NCBI GenBank assembly: GCA_902477055.1
Contig: CABSFY010000048.1
Location: forward strand, 1 to 16,627
Reading direction: 5' to 3'
From: an uncultured Eubacteriales bacterium
Lineage (GTDB): Bacteria > Bacillota > Clostridia > Oscillospirales > Oscillospiraceae
DNA length: 16,627 bases
Positions 1 to 5,532 of the stretch are shown one piece after another. The translations under genes were made by a program, and so were the position numbers. Positions within the stretch are counted from its first letter, which is position 1. Each line of letters begins with the position of its first letter. The notes beneath the pieces are model-generated. The model did not search any database and was not told the DNA's origin. It saw only the letters and a program-made list of their open reading frames with translations.

Positions 1-20
1 ACATCGGCCCGTTGCAGGCA
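1..20 (+). repeat. Truncated copy of GTAGGG-type hairpin module (C type)
   Basis: The first 20 bases match the 3' half of the complete C-type module at 1816-1851: the ATCGGCCC arm, then a GTTG..GGCA tail. The left half lies outside the window. Confidence 0.7.
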
Positions 21-36
21 CCATCGAAAACCGTTC

Positions 37-72
37 GTAGGGCGGGCTGCCCTCAGCCCGCCGGTGCTGGCA
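37..72 (+). repeat. GTAGGG-type hairpin module, A type, copy 1
   Basis: Starts GTAG, then an 8-bp stem (GGCGGGCT at 41-48 with AGCCCGCC at 55-62), then the tail GGTGCTGGCA. A near-identical copy is at 1585-1620; the loop differs at one base and the tail at one base (GGTGCAGGCA). It is non-coding and belongs to a family of short hairpin modules in this window. Confidence 0.8.
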
Positions 73-88
73 CGATCGACAGGCGTTT

Positions 89-126
89 GTAGGGGGCGGC
101 GTCCTTGATGCCCCGTGTGCAGGCAG
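89..126 (+). repeat. GTAGGG-type hairpin module, B type, copy 1
   Basis: Starts GTAGGGGGCGGCGTC, continues with the complementary arm GATGCCCC and ends in a GC-GGCA-like tail. The second copy is at 1671-1707 and has GACGCCCC in place of GATGCCCC. A short AT-rich tract, TTTAGTGAATAGTGAA (133-148), follows and recurs at 1628-1643 as TTTAGTGAATGGTGAA, so the flanks are repeated too. Confidence 0.75.
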
Positions 127-188
127 TGTCGTTTTAGTGAATAGTGAATAATATAATAGGAGTGCCTGACGGACGAAAACTACCCTTT

Positions 189-205
189 AGCCAAGGCGCT
201 GCGGC
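189..205 (+). repeat. 17-bp relic of the repeat at 1900-1980
   Basis: AGCCAAGGCGCTGCGGC here is identical to 1949-1965, which is the right end of another dispersed element (E type). It lies just upstream of the rpsF promoter and looks like the remaining end of a decayed copy. Confidence 0.6.
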
Positions 206-237
206 AGATATTTTTCCGAAAAACGTAGAAATTTTGC

Positions 238-266
238 TTGACAAACTTGCGCCGCGCCGGTAAAAT
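238..266 (+). promoter_or_regulatory. Sigma-A promoter of rpsF-ssb-rpsR
   Basis: Perfect -35 TTGACA (238-243), 17-bp spacer, -10 TAAAAT (261-266). Transcription should start near 273, at the first leader hairpin. Confidence 0.88.
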
Positions 267-272
267 AGAATG

Positions 273-316
273 GCCTGCGAATGCGGGCAATCCTTGCCGC
301 CGACGCGATCGGCGGC
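273..316 (+). promoter_or_regulatory. Structured 5' leader of rpsF (possible S6:S18 autoregulatory RNA)
   Basis: Two hairpins fill the space between the predicted start site and the ribosome-binding site. The first pairs GCCTGC (273-278) with GCGGGC (283-288) over a GAAT loop, with one G-U pair. The second is an 8-bp stem, GCCGCCGA (296-303) with TCGGCGGC (309-316). An alternative pairing of TGGCC (271-275) with GGCCA (314-318) would enclose both. rpsF leaders in many bacteria carry a motif bound by the S6:S18 complex. The location fits, but I could not confirm the diagnostic bulged CCG arrangement. Confidence 0.4.
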
Positions 317-345
317 CAAAAGTCCAAAAGGAGGTGCAAACAACA

Positions 346-642
346 ATGGCTAAGATTTCCGGCAAGTATGAGATCGTCTATATCATCGATCCCGCGAAGG
401 GGGAAGAGGGTATCGCCGCTCTCGTGGAAAAGTTCAAGGCGATGGTTGAGGCAGAAGGTACCCTTACCGGTATCGAGGAATGGGGCAAGCGCCGGCTGGC
501 GTATCCCATCAACGATCTGCCCGAAGGCTACTATGTCCTCATGAACTGCGAATGCAAGCCCGAGCTCCCCGCCGAGCTGGATCGTGTGTTCAAGATCACT
601 GACGGCATCCTTCGTTCTATCATCGTCGCTGTCGAAGCGTAA
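346..642 (+). CDS. rpsF: 30S ribosomal protein S6
   Basis: 98 residues, the usual length for bacterial S6. The small subunit protein S6 forms a heterodimer with S18 on the central domain of 16S rRNA. The family signature is clear: the N-terminal YEIVYIIDP strand, then the conserved block WGKRRLAYPI (about residues 46-55), then EGYYVLMN. The start is the ATG at 346, placed a normal distance after AAGGAGGTG (328-335); in-frame extension upstream would run into the promoter and leader and is not needed. It is the first gene of the rpsF-ssb-rpsR operon, with ssb 12 bp downstream. A consensus promoter and a two-hairpin leader precede it. Confidence 0.97.
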   Translation: MAKISGKYEIVYIIDPAKGEEGIAALVEKFKAMVEAEGTLTGIEEWGKRRLAYPINDLPEGYYVLMNCECKPELPAELDRVFKITDGILRSIIVAVEA

Positions 643-654
643 GGAGGCCCTTTC

Positions 655-1152
655 ATGCTGAACCATATCGTTCTCATGGGTCGCCTTACCCGTGACCCCG
701 AGCTGCGCCGGACGGGATCCGGTACCGCCGTGGCCACGTTCACCCTCGCCGTTGACCGCGATTTCAGCAGTCAGTCCGGCGAGCGGGAAACGGATTTCAT
801 TGACATCGTCGCTTGGCGCAGCACCGCTGAATTCGTCAGCAAGTACTTCACCAAGGGCCGCATGGCAGTGGTGTCCGGCCGGCTCCAGATCAGACCCTGG
901 ACCGACAAAGAGGGAAATAAGCGCCGCTCCGCAGAGGTTGTTGCCGATAACGTGTATTTCGGCGATTCCAAGCGCGACAGCGACAACGGCAGCTATGCCG
1001 CTCCGGCCTATGGCAATGCTCCCGCGTATGGCAATGCGCCTGCGTACGGCAACGCCGCGCCCGCCGGCGGCTACGGTGCAGCGTCCGCTGCTCCGGCTCC
1101 GGCCTCCGACTTCTCGATGATCGAGGACGACGACAGCCAGCTCCCGTTCTGA
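655..1152 (+). CDS. ssb: Single-stranded DNA-binding protein SSB
   Basis: 165 residues. It binds and protects single-stranded DNA during replication, repair and recombination, and recruits partner enzymes. The OB fold covers about residues 1-105 (start MLNHIVLMGRLTRDPE, then FIDIVAWR and GRLQIRPW). A flexible low-complexity linker follows (about 106-150), and the protein ends in the acidic tip EDDDSQLPF that docks partner proteins. The linker has three tandem copies of APAYGN (about residues 116-133), encoded by three 18-nt units at 1000-1053 whose third codon positions have drifted. The ATG follows AAGGAGG (641-647) by 7 nt. Its place between rpsF and rpsR is the conserved bacterial arrangement; a paralog elsewhere in the genome is possible. 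Confidence 0.96.
   Translation: MLNHIVLMGRLTRDPELRRTGSGTAVATFTLAVDRDFSSQSGERETDFIDIVAWRSTAEFVSKYFTKGRMAVVSGRLQIRPWTDKEGNKRRSAEVVADNVYFGDSKRDSDNGSYAAPAYGNAPAYGNAPAYGNAAPAGGYGAASAAPAPASDFSMIEDDDSQLPF
1000..1053 (+). repeat. Three tandem 18-nt units inside ssb linker
   Basis: Units at 1000-1017, 1018-1035 and 1036-1053 each encode APAYGN. They differ at synonymous positions (for example CCG/CCC/CCT and TAT/TAT/TAC), so they are not a very recent slip. They expand the disordered linker of SSB. Confidence 0.85.
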
Positions 1153-1205
1153 TTCCCGGCAATTGAGCTTTTTCACTAGAGTATTGAAGAAGGAGGATTT
1201 CATCA

Positions 1206-1442
1206 ATGGCTATGAACGATAAGGCTCGTCCGCGCAAGCGCAAGAAGGTTTGTAACTTCTGCGTCGATAAGGCGACGAGCATTGACTTCAAGGATTCTGC
1301 GAAGCTCCGCCGTTATACGTCCGAGCGCGGCAAGATCCTGCCCCGCCGCACGACCGGTACCTGCGCTGCGCATCAGCGCCAGCTGACCATCGCCATCAAG
1401 CGTGCCCGTCAGATCGCCCTGCTGCCCTACGTCGCAGACTGA
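1206..1442 (+). CDS. rpsR: 30S ribosomal protein S18
   Basis: 78 residues, the normal S18 length. It partners S6 on 16S rRNA in the 30S platform. The basic N-terminus PRKRKKVCNFC leads into the family blocks IDFKD, LRRYTSERGKILPRR and TGTCAAHQRQL. Cys16, Cys19, Cys53 and nearby His56 form the cysteine-bearing (C+) pattern proposed to bind zinc; other S18 versions have lost these residues. The ATG at 1206 follows GAAGGAGGA (1189-1197) with a slightly long gap. It is the last gene of the operon, with a strong terminator 20 bp after the stop. The rplI or dnaB neighbours often seen after rpsR are absent here. Confidence 0.96.
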   Translation: MAMNDKARPRKRKKVCNFCVDKATSIDFKDSAKLRRYTSERGKILPRRTTGTCAAHQRQLTIAIKRARQIALLPYVAD

Positions 1443-1460
1443 TCCAAAGGAAAAACCGTT

Positions 1461-1494
1461 CGCCCTGTGAGAAACACTCACAGGGCGCTTTTTC
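1461..1494 (+). terminator. Rho-independent terminator of rpsF-ssb-rpsR
   Basis: Perfect 11-bp stem CGCCCTGTGAG (1461-1471) with CTCACAGGGCG (1477-1487), loop AAACA, followed by CTTTTTC. Confidence 0.93.
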
Positions 1495-1526
1495 ATTCCG
1501 ACCTACAACGAAACGTTTCCGAGTTT

Positions 1527-1567
1527 GTCATTGCGAGGCCGCTTGCGGCCGTGGCAATCCCGTGCAG
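1527..1567 (+). repeat. GTCATTGCGA-type hairpin repeat (F type), single arm
   Basis: GTCATTGCGA, then a hairpin (GGCCGC 1537-1542, TT, GCGGCC 1545-1550), then GTGGCAATCCC. The same outer framework, TTGCGA..(hairpin)..GGCAATC, occurs at 12569-12609 with a different hairpin core. Non-coding dispersed repeat. Confidence 0.7.
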
Positions 1568-1584
1568 GAGTATTGATTTTATTC

Positions 1585-1620
1585 GTAGGGCGGGCTGCCC
1601 CCAGCCCGCCGGTGCAGGCA
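1585..1620 (+). repeat. GTAGGG-type hairpin module, A type, copy 2
   Basis: Near-identical to 37-72: GTAG, stem GGCGGGCT/AGCCCGCC, tail GGTGCAGGCA. Followed at 1628-1643 by the same AT-rich TTTAGTGAAT-type tract seen after the B module at 133-148. Confidence 0.8.
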
Positions 1621-1670
1621 GTGCCGATTTAGTGAATGGTGAACAGTGAATAGCGGGCTTCGCCCACTGT

Positions 1671-1707
1671 GTAGGGGGCGGCGTCCCCGACGCCCCGCTG
1701 CTGGCAG
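1671..1707 (+). repeat. GTAGGG-type hairpin module, B type, copy 2
   Basis: GTAGGGGGCGGCGTC, loop CCC, GACGCCCC, tail GCTGCTGGCA. Second copy of the module at 89-126. Confidence 0.75.
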
Positions 1708-1768
1708 GGGGATATCGAGAAATTGTACGTTATATGGTACTTGCGTCCCGCCCGGAACTGCGCTCTGC

Positions 1769-1795
1769 GGCGCGATGTGGGCATCGCGCCCTACG
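1769..1795 (-). repeat. GTAGGG-type hairpin module, inverted, variant of C
   Basis: Read on the minus strand it is CGTAG, then GGCGCGATG (1782-1790), loop CCCA, CATCGCGCC (1769-1777): a 9-bp stem with the same loop as the C module at 1816-1851 but a shifted arm sequence. It faces the C copy, giving a head-to-head pair. Confidence 0.7.
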
Positions 1796-1815
1796 CATAA
1801 AATGTCGAACTTTGC

Positions 1816-1851
1816 GTAGGGGCCGATGCCCACATCGGCCCGTTGTTGGCA
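1816..1851 (+). repeat. GTAGGG-type hairpin module, C type, complete copy
   Basis: GTAG, stem GGGCCGATG (1820-1828) with CATCGGCCC (1833-1841), loop CCCA, tail GTTGTTGGCA. The window's first 20 bases are the right half of another copy. Confidence 0.8.
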
Positions 1852-1899
1852 CTTCAATTTTGGTGCAAACCATCCTGCAACCAGCGCCTGCGGGCGCGG

Positions 1900-1980
1900 G
1901 GACTCCTTCAGTCAAGGCCTTCGGCCATGACAGCTCCCTCAAAGAGGGAGCCAAGGCGCTGCGGCGCGGGGAAGCTTTGG
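1900..1980 (+). repeat. CTCCTTCAGTCA-type double-hairpin repeat (E type)
   Basis: Two adjacent hairpins. The first is built on AGGCC-TTC-GGCC within the TCA..TGA block. The second is GCTCCCTC (1933-1940), loop AAA, GAGGGAGC (1944-1951). A CCAAGGCGCTGCGGCGCGGGG tail follows, of which 17 bp recur at 189-205. It ends next to the terminator of the minus-strand transporter gene. Together the repeats fill the gene-free stretch 1496-1980, which has no credible gene. Confidence 0.65.
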
Positions 1981-1984
1981 CCAA

Positions 1985-2013
1985 CAAAAAAGCAGGACAG
2001 CGGCTGTCCTGCT
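1985..2013 (-). terminator. Terminator of the Na+/Pi cotransporter gene
   Basis: On the minus strand, stem AGCAGGACAG / CTGTCCTGCT (1991-2000 with 2004-2013, 3-nt loop) is followed by TTTTTG (plus-strand A-tract 1986-1990). It sits 7 bp after the stop codon. Confidence 0.9.
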
Positions 2014-2019
2014 TTGTGC

Positions 2020-3768
2020 TTATTCGATGTGGTATTTCTTCGCGTATTCCTGATAGACGGCGGCGAAGTCGTGGCTGCCGGTCGCCTTGACGGTGTTGAG
2101 GTACTGGTGCGTGCCGAAGCTGCCGGCGCTGGTTTCGATCAGCGCAACGGCGATGTTCGAGCAGTGGTCGGAAACGCGCTCATAGTTCGTCAGCAGATCC
2201 GACCAGACAAAGCCGGTCTGGATGGTGCAGGTGCCGGCCTGCAGGCGCTCGATGTGCGAGTTCTTCGCCACGGAGATCATGGCGTCGATGACCTGCTCCA
2301 GCGGCTCGACGCGCTGGGCCAGCGTCAGGTCGTTTTCCGCAAACGAGCGGATGGTCAGCTCCAGAATTTCGCTCAGTGCCTCGGTCAGCTCCCGCAGCTC
2401 GCGGGCGGCCTGATCGGAGAACACGATCTTTTTTTCGCGAATTTCCTGCGCTGAGCGGAGCAGATTGACCGCGTGGTCGCCCAGCCGCTCGAAATCGCCG
2501 ATGGTATGCAGCAGCTTCGCAACCTGCCGAGAATCGTTATCGGACATGGAGTGGCTGGAGAGCTTGACGAGGAACGTACCGAGCTTGTCCTCATACATAT
2601 CCAGCTCGTCCTCGTAGGTGAGGACCGTCTGCGCCTTCCTTTCGTCGTAATTCGCCACAAGCTGTAACGACGTCAGAATGGTATCGCGGGCCACGACGGC
2701 CATCTTGCCGGTCATGACGTTCGCCTCATTGACGGCAATGGAAGGGGTATTGATCAGGCGCTCGTCGAGGAAGGCGAACTCCTGCTGCTTCTTGCCGGGG
2801 CGGACGATAAAGTTTGCGATGGCAATCAGCTGCTTGTGGAACGGGGCGAGGATGACGGTGTTGACCACATTAAATATGGTATGCACCAGCGCAACGCCCA
2901 GAAGGCCGATCGGCTGATCGAGGAAGTCGAAATCGAACAGCGCCGCCGCGCCGTAAAACAGCGAAAGGCAGACAACCGTGCCGATAATCTTGATCGTGAT
3001 ATGCACGACGGAAACTTTCTTTGCGTCCTTCGTGACACCGATGGAGGAGATGAGCGCGGTCATGCACGTGCCGATGTTCGCGCCGAGGACCAGGGGAATG
3101 GCCATGGTGTAGGTGATCTGGCCGGTCGTGGCGAGGGTCTGGACGATACCGATCGTCGCGGCGGAGCTTTGGATGATGCCGGTAAAGACCGCCGAAACGA
3201 CTACGCAGAGGACGGGACTTTCAAAGGCGACGAGCATTTCCGAGAAGCGCGCGGAGTTTTTCAGACCGGAAACGGAGTTGCCCATCAGCACCATGCCGTA
3301 CATCAGCACGGAGAAGCCGACGAGGATCTTGCCGAGGTCCTGCCGCTTTGTTTTTTTGGACATCATAATCATGGCGACGCCGATGATGGCCACGATGGGG
3401 GAGAAGTTCGCCGGCTGTAGCAGCGCAATCGGGCCGTTGGCATCGAGGCCGGACAGCGAGGTGATCCAGTTGGTCACGGTCGTGCCGATGTTCGAGCCCA
3501 TGATGAAATTGATGGTCTGCTCGAAGTGCATGATGCCGGAATTGACCAGGCCGACGAGCATGACCGTCATGGCCGACGAGGACTGAATGGCGATGGTGAT
3601 GCCCGCGCCAAGGCCCATTGCGGTGATGGGGTTGGAGGTCATGCGCTGAAGGGAGTTTTCCAGTTTACCGCCGGCGACCTTGCCCAGACCGCCCGACATG
3701 ACGTTCATGCCATAGAGGAAGAAGGCCAGACCGCCGACCAGCTCCAGCACTTTAATCAGTACGTCCAT
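2020..3768 (-). CDS. Na+/phosphate cotransporter family protein with C-terminal PhoU-like domain
   Basis: 582 residues from the chosen start. The NptA/YjbB-type family moves phosphate across the membrane with sodium. The membrane half (about 1-325) contains the internal duplication of the Na_Pi_cotrans domain: QSSSA (62-66) with GSNIGTT (91-97), then QSSAA (200-204) with GANIGT (229-234). The C-terminal part (about 345-565) is helical and PhoU-like (DFERLGDHAVN and YERVSDHCSNIA carry the PhoU ExxxD-type metal-site pattern), suggesting regulation of transport or phosphate signalling. The ATG at 3768 is preferred over in-frame starts at 3783 and 3876: GAGG lies 9 nt upstream of it, and the 3876 start would precede the promoter. 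Single gene with its own promoter and terminator; no pst or pho genes are adjacent. Confidence 0.92.
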   Translation of the reverse strand: MDVLIKVLELVGGLAFFLYGMNVMSGGLGKVAGGKLENSLQRMTSNPITAMGLGAGITIAIQSSSAMTVMLVGLVNSGIMHFEQTINFIMGSNIGTTVTNWITSLSGLDANGPIALLQPANFSPIVAIIGVAMIMMSKKTKRQDLGKILVGFSVLMYGMVLMGNSVSGLKNSARFSEMLVAFESPVLCVVVSAVFTGIIQSSAATIGIVQTLATTGQITYTMAIPLVLGANIGTCMTALISSIGVTKDAKKVSVVHITIKIIGTVVCLSLFYGAAALFDFDFLDQPIGLLGVALVHTIFNVVNTVILAPFHKQLIAIANFIVRPGKKQQEFAFLDERLINTPSIAVNEANVMTGKMAVVARDTILTSLQLVANYDERKAQTVLTYEDELDMYEDKLGTFLVKLSSHSMSDNDSRQVAKLLHTIGDFERLGDHAVNLLRSAQEIREKKIVFSDQAARELRELTEALSEILELTIRSFAENDLTLAQRVEPLEQVIDAMISVAKNSHIERLQAGTCTIQTGFVWSDLLTNYERVSDHCSNIAVALIETSAGSFGTHQYLNTVKATGSHDFAAVYQEYAKKYHIE

Positions 3769-3820
3769 TTCCCGAAGCCTCATTTCGTATTGATACGGAG
3801 TCACAAAAAAATCCACATAT

Positions 3821-3849
3821 ACTATACGAGGAAAAGCGGATTTTGTCAA
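3821..3849 (-). promoter_or_regulatory. Sigma-A promoter of the Na+/Pi cotransporter gene
   Basis: On the minus strand, TTGACA (3844-3849), 17-bp spacer, TATAGT (3821-3826). Leader of about 45 nt. It diverges from the queT promoter. Confidence 0.9.
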
Positions 3850-3896
3850 GTCCGCGCTCGAGCTTACCCTTCCCAAAATCCTGCGGAAAGATACGC

Positions 3897-3925
3897 TTGA
3901 CGAACGGAGGGTTTTCTTGTAGAAT
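3897..3925 (+). promoter_or_regulatory. Sigma-A promoter of queT operon
   Basis: TTGACG (3897-3902), 17-bp spacer, TAGAAT (3920-3925). The predicted start site is about 3931-3933, exactly where the aptamer stem begins. Confidence 0.85.
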
Positions 3926-3932
3926 AGGTTTC

Positions 3933-3974
3933 CGACAGTTCGTGACCATCCTGTCGTAAAATAAAACTATGGAG
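3933..3974 (+). ncRNA. preQ1-I-type riboswitch in front of queT
   Basis: The layout is that of the small H-type pseudoknot that binds pre-queuosine1. Stem 1 is CGACAG (3933-3938) with CTGTCG (3951-3956). The 12-nt loop begins TTC and ends in CCATC. An A-rich tail AAAATAAAACTA (3958-3969) would lie in the groove. The second stem pairs loop CCAT (3946-3949) with ATGG (3969-3972), which takes in the first bases of the GGAG ribosome-binding site (3971-3974). The GUUC..CC and AAAACUA features resemble type 1 of the class. No T-tract follows, so translational shut-off is the likely mode. The downstream gene is a queuosine-precursor transporter, a known target of this class. Confidence 0.82.
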
Positions 3975-3984
3975 ATGTTGAAAA

Positions 3985-4491
3985 TTGAAAACTACCCGCG
4001 ACCTGACCACCGCAGCGATCCTGGCGGCATTGTATACCGTCCTGACCCTGCTGCAAAACGTTCTGTTCCCCGGCTCGACCTCAATGGCGATCCAATTCCG
4101 CGTGTCGGAGGCGCTGTGCGTGCTGGCGCTGTTTACGCCCGCTGCGATCTACGGCCTGAGCCTCGGCTGTCTGCTGAGCAATCTGCTGTCTTCGGCGGCG
4201 CTGCCGCTGGATTTTCTGATCGGCACGCTGGCGACGCTGCTGGCGACGGCGGCGATGTACGGCCTGCGCAATGTGCGGCTGCTTCGGCTGCCGGTGCCGT
4301 CGCTGCTGATGCCGGCGCTGTTTAATGCGCTGATCGTTGGTGCGGAGCTGACGTATTATTTCGGCGAGCTGTCGTTCTGGCTCAATGCGCTGTACGTTGC
4401 GGCCGGCGAGCTGGTCGTGCTGTTTGTGCTGGGCCTGCCGCTCTGGGCGCTGCTGGAGAAGGGCCGGCTGGCGGAAGTTCTGAGGAGGTGA
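3985..4491 (+). CDS. queT: QueT family queuosine-precursor transporter (ECF S component)
   Basis: 168 residues, all-membrane, with about five to six helices. QueT proteins are substrate-binding S components that work with a shared energy-coupling module (EcfA/A'/T, not in this window) to import precursors of the tRNA modification queuosine. Family marks: AIQFRVSEALCVL (35-47), LPLDFLIGTLATLLAT (73-88) and a C-terminal ELVVLFVLGLPLW helix. The start is a TTG at 3985, 10 nt after GGAG (3971-3974). The nearby ATG codons (3969, 3975) are in other frames, so TTG is the only start compatible with that site. The weak start and the preQ1-type leader together suggest low, ligand-controlled translation. 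It overlaps the region of the next gene's ribosome-binding site. Confidence 0.93.
   Translation: MKTTRDLTTAAILAALYTVLTLLQNVLFPGSTSMAIQFRVSEALCVLALFTPAAIYGLSLGCLLSNLLSSAALPLDFLIGTLATLLATAAMYGLRNVRLLRLPVPSLLMPALFNALIVGAELTYYFGELSFWLNALYVAAGELVVLFVLGLPLWALLEKGRLAEVLRR
4484..4491 (+). promoter_or_regulatory. Start-deciding ribosome-binding site
   Basis: GGAGGTGA overlaps the queT stop codon (TGA, 4489-4491). The in-frame GTG at 4488 lies inside this site and cannot be its own start; the TTG at 4497 lies 5 nt after it and is the preferred start of the next gene. Confidence 0.7.
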
Positions 4492-4496
4492 GCGCC

Positions 4497-5006
4497 TTGC
4501 ACGTGCGAAGATTGACGGCCTGCGCGATTTTGTCCGCCGTGGCGCTGACGATCTTCGTGCTGGAGGCGCAAATCCCGGTGCCGCTGCCGGTGCCTGGGCT
4601 GAAGCTGGGCCTGAGCAACGTGGTCACGGTGTTTGCTCTGGCCGTCCTCGGTTGGCGGGAAGCGCTGGCCATCGTGCTGGTGCGTATCCTGCTCGGGAAC
4701 CTCGTGACGGGGCAGGCTTCCGCGATTTTATACGCCTTGGCCGGGGGGCTGCTCAGCTTTGCGGCGATGGTGCTGCTGCGGCGCGTGCTGAAGCCGGGGC
4801 AGCTTTGGCTGTGCGGCGTTTTCGGCGGAATTATGCACAATATCGGGCAGATGGCGGTCGCCGTCGCGATCACGCGGACGGCGGGGCTGCTGCTGTACTT
4901 ACCGGTGCTGCTCCTATGCGGTGTGGCGACCGGGGCGCTGACCGGCGTTTGCGGCCAGCTTTTGGCAAAACGTGTCCCTTCGGACCGGGGGGACGCGAAT
5001 CTTTAG
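4497..5006 (+). CDS. Gx transporter family / heptaprenyl diphosphate synthase component I-like membrane protein
   Basis: 169 residues from TTG 4497; a GTG at 4503 is the next option. Five or six hydrophobic helices. The block PVPGLKLGLSNVVTVFALAV (about residues 26-45) is the hallmark of the Hpre_diP_synt_I family, which is named after an early assignment to heptaprenyl diphosphate synthase but is all-membrane and resembles ECF S components, so a small-molecule uptake role is more likely than catalysis. IMHNIGQMAVA and LTGVCGQLL are further conserved-looking blocks. It follows queT with overlapping signals and precedes the DUF1893 gene by 8 bp, so the three are probably one transcript. The substrate is unknown. 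Confidence 0.82.
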   Translation: MHVRRLTACAILSAVALTIFVLEAQIPVPLPVPGLKLGLSNVVTVFALAVLGWREALAIVLVRILLGNLVTGQASAILYALAGGLLSFAAMVLLRRVLKPGQLWLCGVFGGIMHNIGQMAVAVAITRTAGLLLYLPVLLLCGVATGALTGVCGQLLAKRVPSDRGDANL

Positions 5007-5014
5007 GAGGCAAC

Positions 5015-5443
5015 ATGACAAAACCACTGCAACGAGCAATGTCCCTGCTGGAGCGGGGCTATACCTGCGTGATCTGCGATCACGATCGGGTTTTGACTAG
5101 TAAAAAGACCGGAATCGCGCCACTTCTCGAACGTTGGGAGAGCCGAGAGGCGCTGCACGACGTTTCCGTGGCCGACCGCATCGTCGGCAAGGCGGCGGCC
5201 ATGCTGCTGCTGCTGATGGGCGCGGCGGAGGTCTACGGCAGTGTGATGTCGGAGCCTGCGCGGCAGCTTCTGACGGAGGCAGGCGTTTCCGTGAGCTACG
5301 GCGAGCTGGTGCCGGTCATCGTCAATCGGAAGGGTGATGGTCCCTGTCCGATGGAGCAGACGGTCGCCGGCTTGACCGACCCCGCCGACGCTCCCGCCGC
5401 CCTGCGGCAGAAGCTCGATGCCCTGGGCAAGGGAATCCAATAA
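5015..5443 (+). CDS. DUF1893 domain protein (deaminase-like fold family)
   Basis: 142 residues. The family has been solved structurally for a Thermotoga member (TM1506) with a cytidine-deaminase-like fold, but its reaction is unknown. Visible conserved blocks: TCVICDHDRVLTSKKTGIAPLL (from about 17), ADRIVGKAAAMLLLLMGAAEVYG (53-75), and GDGPCPMEQTV (107-117), whose PCPxE could be part of an active site. A full PCxxC zinc motif is not present, so classical deaminase zinc chemistry is doubtful. The ATG at 5015 follows AGGAGG (5005-5010) closely. Last gene of the queT group; its TAA stop runs into an A-tract and hairpin. No membrane helices strong enough to assign. Confidence 0.82.
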   Translation: MTKPLQRAMSLLERGYTCVICDHDRVLTSKKTGIAPLLERWESREALHDVSVADRIVGKAAAMLLLLMGAAEVYGSVMSEPARQLLTEAGVSVSYGELVPVIVNRKGDGPCPMEQTVAGLTDPADAPAALRQKLDALGKGIQ

Positions 5444-5501
5444 AAAAGCAAGGCCGCAGACGGCGAGAGGCTTCCGAAGCCCTTCCCGCCCTGCGGCCTT
5501 G
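5443..5501 (-). terminator. Long compound hairpin with minus-strand T-tract
   Basis: Outer stem CAAGGCCGCAG (5449-5459) with CTGCGGCCTTG (5491-5501). The interior can fold further around GGCTT-CCG-AAGCC. The A6 tract 5443-5448 becomes a T-tract on the minus strand. On the plus strand the hairpin is followed by GAAATGAC, so it would end the queT transcript poorly, if at all, by the intrinsic mechanism. Confidence 0.7.
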
Positions 5502-5532
5502 AAATGACAAATTTGGAGCTTTTGGCAGCTGG

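Noticed and set aside
187..1206. 339-codon open frame on the minus strand
   Set aside because: Antisense to rpsF and ssb, both certain. The composition is repetitive and shows no family motif.
37..1980. CRISPR array in the repeat islands
   Set aside because: The repeated modules differ from each other, occur in both orientations and have irregular spacing; no cas gene is present.
1734..2454. Plus-strand open frames in and beyond the second repeat island
   Set aside because: They read through hairpin repeats, a terminator and the antisense strand of the transporter gene.
2836..3420. 194-codon plus-strand frame opposite the transporter
   Set aside because: Asp/Gly/His-rich translation is the reverse complement of membrane helices. 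The minus-strand gene has all family motifs.
3969..4325. ATG-started frame beginning inside the riboswitch tail
   Set aside because: Its ATG overlaps the ribosome-binding site and its product has no family resemblance; the queT frame from TTG 3985 does.
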